From DATGZH01 sp035297265 (GTDB lineage Bacteria; Actinomycetota; Acidimicrobiia; Acidimicrobiales; RAAP-2): a DNA stretch of 44,955 nt. The position numbers were made by a program, and so were the translations under genes. Of the stretch, positions 42,201 through 44,955 are shown piece after piece. The notes under the pieces are model-generated. The model did no database searches. It was not told the origin of the DNA and saw nothing but the letters and a program-made list of their open reading frames with translations. The DNA is taken from the NCBI GenBank assembly GCA_035297265.1, contig DATGZH010000052.1:1-44955 (forward strand). Direction: 5' to 3'. The stretch's first letter is position 1. Every line of letters starts with the position of its first letter.

Positions 42201-42229
42201 TTCCTAAACTGCCGATACGAGTTTAGGAA
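42201..42229. repeat. 9-bp inverted repeat overlapping a stop codon
   Basis: TTCCTAAAC and GTTTAGGAA, perfect arms separated by 11 bases. The left arm contains the reverse-strand stop codon (42204-42206) of the NTF2-like gene, so the hairpin forms at the very 3' end of that message. It has no clear U-run, so it is at best a weak terminator or mRNA-end stabiliser. Confidence 0.6.
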
Positions 42230-42605
42230 GTTCGCCAACTTGACGGACAAGTGTCGTCAAGTCGAGATAGGTGTCCTTGCGGTCCACGAGGCCATCGCTG
42301 ACGGCGATCACGTCCGCGCCGTCGCAGGCGAACTCTGAACCATCAGAGGTTCCCGACATGTCGTATTCGAATACGATGTGGTCGGAACCCACGTAAACCC
42401 TCTTGGCTTCAAAATGAAGGTTCGGGACGAGTCTGAGCAGTGTCGCGATGAGCTCCCGAACCGCAGCTCGGCCCACCGCCGGATCAGAAACCCCGTGCAT
42501 ATGGAAGGTGGATCCTTCAGTGTGCAGCGACGCAATGGCGTCGGGATTGTGGTCTGTCCAGGCCTGGTGGTACTGCCCGGCTAGCTCATCGATGCTCAAG
42601 CTCAA
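42204..42605 (-). CDS. SnoaL/NTF2-like small protein
   Basis: 133 residues. Its start, SIDELAGQYHQAWTDHNPDAIASLH, is the classic first helix of the NTF2/SnoaL cone fold, followed by FHMHGVSDPAVGRAAVRELI, FEAKRVYVGSDHIVFEYDMSGT and a closing RKDTYLDL strand pair. Such proteins are polyketide cyclases, isomerases or ligand-binding modules; nothing fixes the ligand here. AAGGAG precedes the ATG. Base composition is less GC-rich than the backbone genes, in keeping with the accessory character of this end. Confidence 0.88.
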   Translation of the reverse strand: MSLSIDELAGQYHQAWTDHNPDAIASLHTEGSTFHMHGVSDPAVGRAAVRELIATLLRLVPNLHFEAKRVYVGSDHIVFEYDMSGTSDGSEFACDGADVIAVSDGLVDRKDTYLDLTTLVRQVGELPKLVSAV

Positions 42606-42641
42606 AGGACTCCTTCATTCGTCGTCTCCGATTGACGATGA

Positions 42642-42673
42642 CCCACCTCCCCTGATGCGTCAAGGGAGGTGGG
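42642..42673 (-). terminator. Hairpin between two reverse-strand genes
   Basis: CCCACCTCCC and GGGAGGTGGG form a perfect 10-bp stem with a 12-base loop, just past the stop of the ABM-like gene (42691). There is no T-run after it, so it may be an I-shaped actinobacterial terminator. Confidence 0.6.
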
Positions 42674-42690
42674 CCCCGACCGGGTCCGTT

Positions 42691-42957
42691 TTACTGCTCG
42701 AGGTTTTCCACGTGCATGATGTCCCGTGTTGAAGGCACGATCCCGACTTCTTGTAGAACGGGCATCAGGAAGGTGCCGAAGGCGTCGTAATTCTCCTGGG
42801 AATCCCAGATCTCAAAGACCATGAGCTGCCCGTCGTCCCCGAAGCACGAGTGGTGCTTACGCCCCTCCATCTTTGCTCCGGAAGCGTCCAGACCCTTGCG
42901 AGCCTTGTTGTACTGCTCAAGGGTCAATGTCTCAGGTTTCACATATACAGCGATCAC
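42691..42957 (-). CDS. ABM-type (antibiotic biosynthesis monooxygenase-like) small protein
   Basis: 88 residues from the GTG at 42957, which has GGAGAT upstream. The ferredoxin-like alpha/beta pattern is visible: IAVYVKPETLTLEQYNKAR, then HSCFGDDGQLMVFEIWDSQENYDAFG and LMPVLQEVGI. The MVFEIWDSQENYDAF stretch is typical of ABM/dimeric barrel proteins that handle small aromatic or reactive molecules. It is separated from the downstream NTF2-like gene by a hairpin. The specific reaction is unknown. Confidence 0.82.
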   Translation of the reverse strand: MIAVYVKPETLTLEQYNKARKGLDASGAKMEGRKHHSCFGDDGQLMVFEIWDSQENYDAFGTFLMPVLQEVGIVPSTRDIMHVENLEQ

Positions 42958-43365
42958 TCTGGATCTCCTCTGTCTGATGTTTCTCACGCCGGGTTTGGCG
43001 TCATGCGGGTGAACGCACACTCATCAGCCAGGTGACAGAGCTTGCAGCGCCCTACCGAGATGACATCAAGACGAGGAACATCCGGCCAAGCCAATGACCC
43101 GACGTTCGGAGTTCCTCGACACCTTCGACCCGAAGGTCGCTGGGATGTGTGAATCCTCTCGACTCACCGTAACAGGTACTGGTCTCCAACGTTCACGGTA
43201 TTTCTGTGGGCGCTGCTGTGCAGCCTTTCAATTTCTGTTGGCGCTGCTGTTCAGCCTCTCGCTCCGGTGCCTACCAGACCACCGGGGATGGTGCCTCATG
43301 AGATCGTGGGCGCCAGTGGCGCCTCTTTGGTATGGCTGCTCGGCGAATGCGTACCGTCCAGCGAT
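42958..43365. other. Non-coding spacer next to the integrase remnant
   Basis: About 400 bases without a supported gene. A forward 91-codon frame at 43094-43369 has an atypical Cys/Arg/Trp-rich composition and no ribosome site, so I do not call it. The stretch has lower GC and contains a 31-nt tandem repeat (43200-43261), possibly part of an old attachment site. Confidence 0.5.
43200..43261. repeat. 31-nt tandem direct repeat (two copies)
   Basis: Copies 43200-43230 and 43231-43261, each starting ATTTCTGT and containing GGCGCTGCTGT, differ at four positions. They lie about 100 bases from the 3' end of the truncated tyrosine integrase, where arm-type integrase sites or attachment DNA would be expected. 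Confidence 0.75.
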
Positions 43366-43782
43366 TTAGCTGGCATTTGGGTCCTTGCCGTTATCAGAAG
43401 GGGCAATCGAAAGCCCGACGATCTCTGCTGCCCTGCGGTCAGCTGGCTCCATCACGTGGGCGTAGGTCCTGAGTGTGACGGCCGGCTGGGCGTGGCCGAG
43501 TCGGCCTGCCGCCGTCCGGACGTCGACCCCTCCGGCCAGCATGACGCTCGCGGCGAAGTGTCTGAGGTCGTGGAGGCGGATCGAAGGGAGCCTTGCTTGG
43601 TCCCGGACCCGGATGAAGGCTGAGGTGACACGGCTGGGGCGCCAGGGTTGGCAATAGTCGGGAGACTGGGACCAGACGTAGGCGTCGGGCTCGAGGCGGC
43701 ACCCCACAGCCGAACAGGTCGACTCTGTGCTCGGATCGATGGCCCTAAGCCGACCCAGCCAGTCCAGCCCGCACCGTTGCAT
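43366..43782 (-). pseudogene. Truncated tyrosine recombinase (phage-type integrase), C-terminal part
   Basis: 138 residues. The C-terminal catalytic half is intact: RLHDLRHFAASVMLAGG (His/Arg box), AGRLGHAQPAVTLRTYAHV with the nucleophilic Tyr, and a closing helix. The preceding LEPDAYVWSQSPDYCQPWRP stretch is typical of actinobacterial integrases. The SAM-like arm domain, the N-terminal half and the first catalytic Arg segment are missing; upstream reverse-strand frames show no trace of them. It should be inactive and marks a decayed integrative element at this end of the window. Confidence 0.85.
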
Positions 43783-43922
43783 CCACCGAGACCGCTCCCA
43801 TCAGACGCTTCGTCCAGACCGTTCTTCTGGGTGGTGGCGAGCCCGGCGCGGTTTATGGACAGGATCATGGACAGGACGACGGTCGGGTTCGTCCTCGCAC
43901 CCGGATTGTCACAGATCCTCTC

Positions 43923-43928
43923 TACGTT
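43923..43928 (+). promoter_or_regulatory. -10 element (TACGTT) for the antitoxin gene
   Basis: TACGTT then GGCGAT then the GTG at 43935. Confidence 0.4.
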
Positions 43929-43934
43929 GGCGAT

Positions 43935-44174
43935 GTGCCAACGAGGGTCCGCCTACCCGACGACGTGGCCGAGCGCCTCGCGGCCGAAACGGCTCGGCGC
44001 GGCGTGAGCATGGACGAACTGGCGGCTGAGCTCATTGCCGCTGGACTGCCGCCCAAGGGCCGGCGCGCCTCGACACCACGCCACCTCGAGTTCACGGCCG
44101 CGGGCGCCTCGGGCTCAGCACAAAGTGGAGCTGAGGCCGACGAGATCCTCGCCGAGGGCTTCGGATGCGAGTGA
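43935..44174 (+). CDS. VapB-like antitoxin (ribbon-helix-helix type) without adjacent toxin
   Basis: 79 residues. The N-terminal PTRVRLPDDVAERLAAETARRGVSMDELAAELIAAGL is a ribbon-helix-helix type DNA-binding segment. The disordered C-terminus ends EADEILAEGFGCE, a tail shared by VapB antitoxins whose PIN-domain toxin gene normally starts at or just after the stop. Here the overlapping ATG at 44165 opens only a 13-codon frame before a stop, and the next gene is an unrelated HigB-type toxin. The VapC partner appears to be deleted. Confidence 0.75.
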   Translation: MPTRVRLPDDVAERLAAETARRGVSMDELAAELIAAGLPPKGRRASTPRHLEFTAAGASGSAQSGAEADEILAEGFGCE

Positions 44175-44182
44175 GCACGGCC

Positions 44183-44200
44183 GATAACGGTTCTGTTATC
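44183..44200. promoter_or_regulatory. Palindromic operator candidate upstream of higBA
   Basis: GATAAC-GGTTCT-GTTATC, perfect 6-bp arms with a 6-base centre, ends five bases before the toxin ATG. The right arm merges with a TATCAT -10-like box. The HTH antitoxin encoded downstream is the likely binder (autoregulation). Confidence 0.6.
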
Positions 44201-44205
44201 ATTTG

Positions 44206-44616
44206 ATGCCGGGTCACGACTGGGAGGTGGTGTTTCACCGGGCGTTTGAGGCCTGGGCGGACCGTTTGAGCCAAGCAGACGCTGAAGCGCTCCTCGCCGC
44301 GATCACGGTGCTTCGTGACCGGGGCCCTTCGCTCGGACGGCCCCTCGTCGACACGGTGGTGGGAAGCCGGCACCCGAACATCAAGGAGCTCCGACCGGGA
44401 TCGACAGGACGCACCGAGATTCGGGTCCTCTTCGCCTTCGACCTCGAGCGAAAGGCGATCCTCCTCGTGGGAGGGGACAAGAGCGACGACTGGCGCGGGT
44501 GGTACGAAGCCAACATCCCGGTAGCAGACGAGCGGTTCAGAGAACACCAAGAGGAGATCACCAAGCGACGGACCGCCAAGAAGGTACGTCCTGGCAAGAA
44601 GGGTAAGAAGCGATGA
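44206..44616 (+). CDS. higB: HigB/RelE-type toxin (phage Gp49-like family)
   Basis: 136 residues from the ATG at 44206; the preceding TTG is rejected. The family pattern is strong: WEVVFHRAFEAWADRLSQADAEALLAAI, GPSLGRPLVDTVVGSRHPNIKELRPGSTGRTEIRVLFAFD, LLVGGDKSDDWRGWYEANIPVAD. This is the reverse-order HigBA type, toxin gene first, in which the RelE-fold enzyme cleaves mRNA on the ribosome. The basic tail (KKVRPGKKGKKR) is probably flexible. The antitoxin gene overlaps its stop codon (ATGA). Confidence 0.92.
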   Translation: MPGHDWEVVFHRAFEAWADRLSQADAEALLAAITVLRDRGPSLGRPLVDTVVGSRHPNIKELRPGSTGRTEIRVLFAFDLERKAILLVGGDKSDDWRGWYEANIPVADERFREHQEEITKRRTAKKVRPGKKGKKR

Positions 44617-44955
44617 GTGCCCGAGACTGGGAGAAGAAGGTCCTGCAGGCCCCTGGGGCAAAGGAGCGGGTAGCCGCAATCGAAGATGAGCTTCGCCTGG
44701 CGACGGGGCTCACCGCCCTCCGGGAGGAGGCCGGAATGTCCCAGCGGGAGCTGGCCAAGCGGCTTGGGGTCTCCCAACCCCGAATCGCTGCGATCGAGCG
44801 ATCAAGAAACGTCACCATCGAGGTCCTCGACCAGTACGTCAGTGCTCTCGGTGGCACTCTCGAGGTGAGTGTCGTCAAGGGACGTCGAAAGCTGTCACTG
44901 CTCGGCGCCACCGCTAAACAAGCGCCTCAGAAGAAGCCTGCTCGGCAAGCACGGT
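44613..44955 (+). CDS. higA: HigA-type XRE-family antitoxin (3' end outside window)
   Basis: At least 114 codons, open at the window edge. A helical N-terminus (dimerisation/toxin binding) is followed by an XRE helix-turn-helix: LTALREEAGMSQRELAKRLGVSQPRIAAIERSRNVTIEVLDQYVSALGG. That is the standard HigA layout for this toxin family. A Lys/Ala-rich tail follows (KQAPQKKPARQAR). The ATG overlaps the higB stop, and the palindrome at 44183-44200 is the probable operator. Confidence 0.9.
   Translation, partial: MSARDWEKKVLQAPGAKERVAAIEDELRLATGLTALREEAGMSQRELAKRLGVSQPRIAAIERSRNVTIEVLDQYVSALGGTLEVSVVKGRRKLSLLGATAKQAPQKKPARQAR

Noticed and set aside
42057..42338. Forward 93-codon frame after yoeB
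   Set aside because: It runs antisense into the NTF2-like gene, which has a proper ribosome site and fold.
43094..43369. Forward 91-codon frame containing the 31-nt repeats
   Set aside because: Its hydrophobic middle is produced by the tandem repeat itself, and there is no ribosome site or family resemblance.
1..44955. tRNA, rRNA and CRISPR arrays
   Set aside because: I looked for T-loop strings such as GTTCGAATC, rRNA landmarks and regularly spaced repeats by eye. The only GTTCGAA-type strings are inside coding genes (for example near 33731). A tRNAscan-SE and CRISPR finder run would settle this.

Overview
The window is very GC-rich DNA from an actinobacterium. Pointers are an F420/deazaflavin-type oxidoreductase, a long Lhr helicase, DUF2510- and DUF4395-type proteins, CYTH-CHAD next to a MutT-like Nudix gene, soluble P450s, many GTG starts, and many genes with a TAnnnT -10 element only 6-9 nt before the start codon. 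The class Acidimicrobiia is my best guess, but that rests on style, not on a marker gene. I see no rRNA, tRNA or CRISPR array.

Left end (1-3.9 kb): accessory-looking DNA. It holds the tail of an unidentified gene, a frameshifted reverse-strand gene, a small acidic protein, two long C-rich non-coding stretches that share a ~30-nt repeat, a membrane-anchored coiled-coil protein and a DUF6636-like lipoprotein.

Backbone (4-41.4 kb): a Clp N-domain protein without ATPase; an acyltransferase-3/SGNH membrane protein; a methyltransferase; a DUF2510-type membrane protein; a Fur regulator with a VOC protein; a P450 and its ferredoxin, translationally overlapped; a Tat-exported GH78 alpha-L-rhamnosidase; an amidohydrolase; a histidine kinase, response regulator and deazaflavin-dependent reductase in one likely transcript; TypA/BipA; a PD-(D/E)XK protein overlapping an unknown partner; a small membrane protein plus patatin phospholipase; a COG4280-like membrane protein; Lhr; 5-oxoprolinase PxpA and a fused PxpB-PxpC; DUF4395 and TauE membrane proteins; a methyltransferase; an EthD protein; CYTH-CHAD divergent from a Nudix hydrolase; a possible structured RNA; an RsbU-type phosphatase; a CapA-like protein; and a second P450.

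Right end (41.4-45 kb): a toxin-antitoxin and mobile-element graveyard. It has an intact YoeB toxin behind a decayed YefM antitoxin, an NTF2-like and an ABM-like small protein, 31-nt tandem repeats next to a truncated tyrosine integrase, a VapB-like antitoxin without its toxin, and a HigBA pair whose antitoxin runs off the window.

The most interesting observations are the structured-RNA candidate before the RsbU phosphatase, the run of leaderless promoters (which implies an ACG start for the CapA gene), the YoeB toxin without an intact adjacent antitoxin, and the Clp N-domain fusion.
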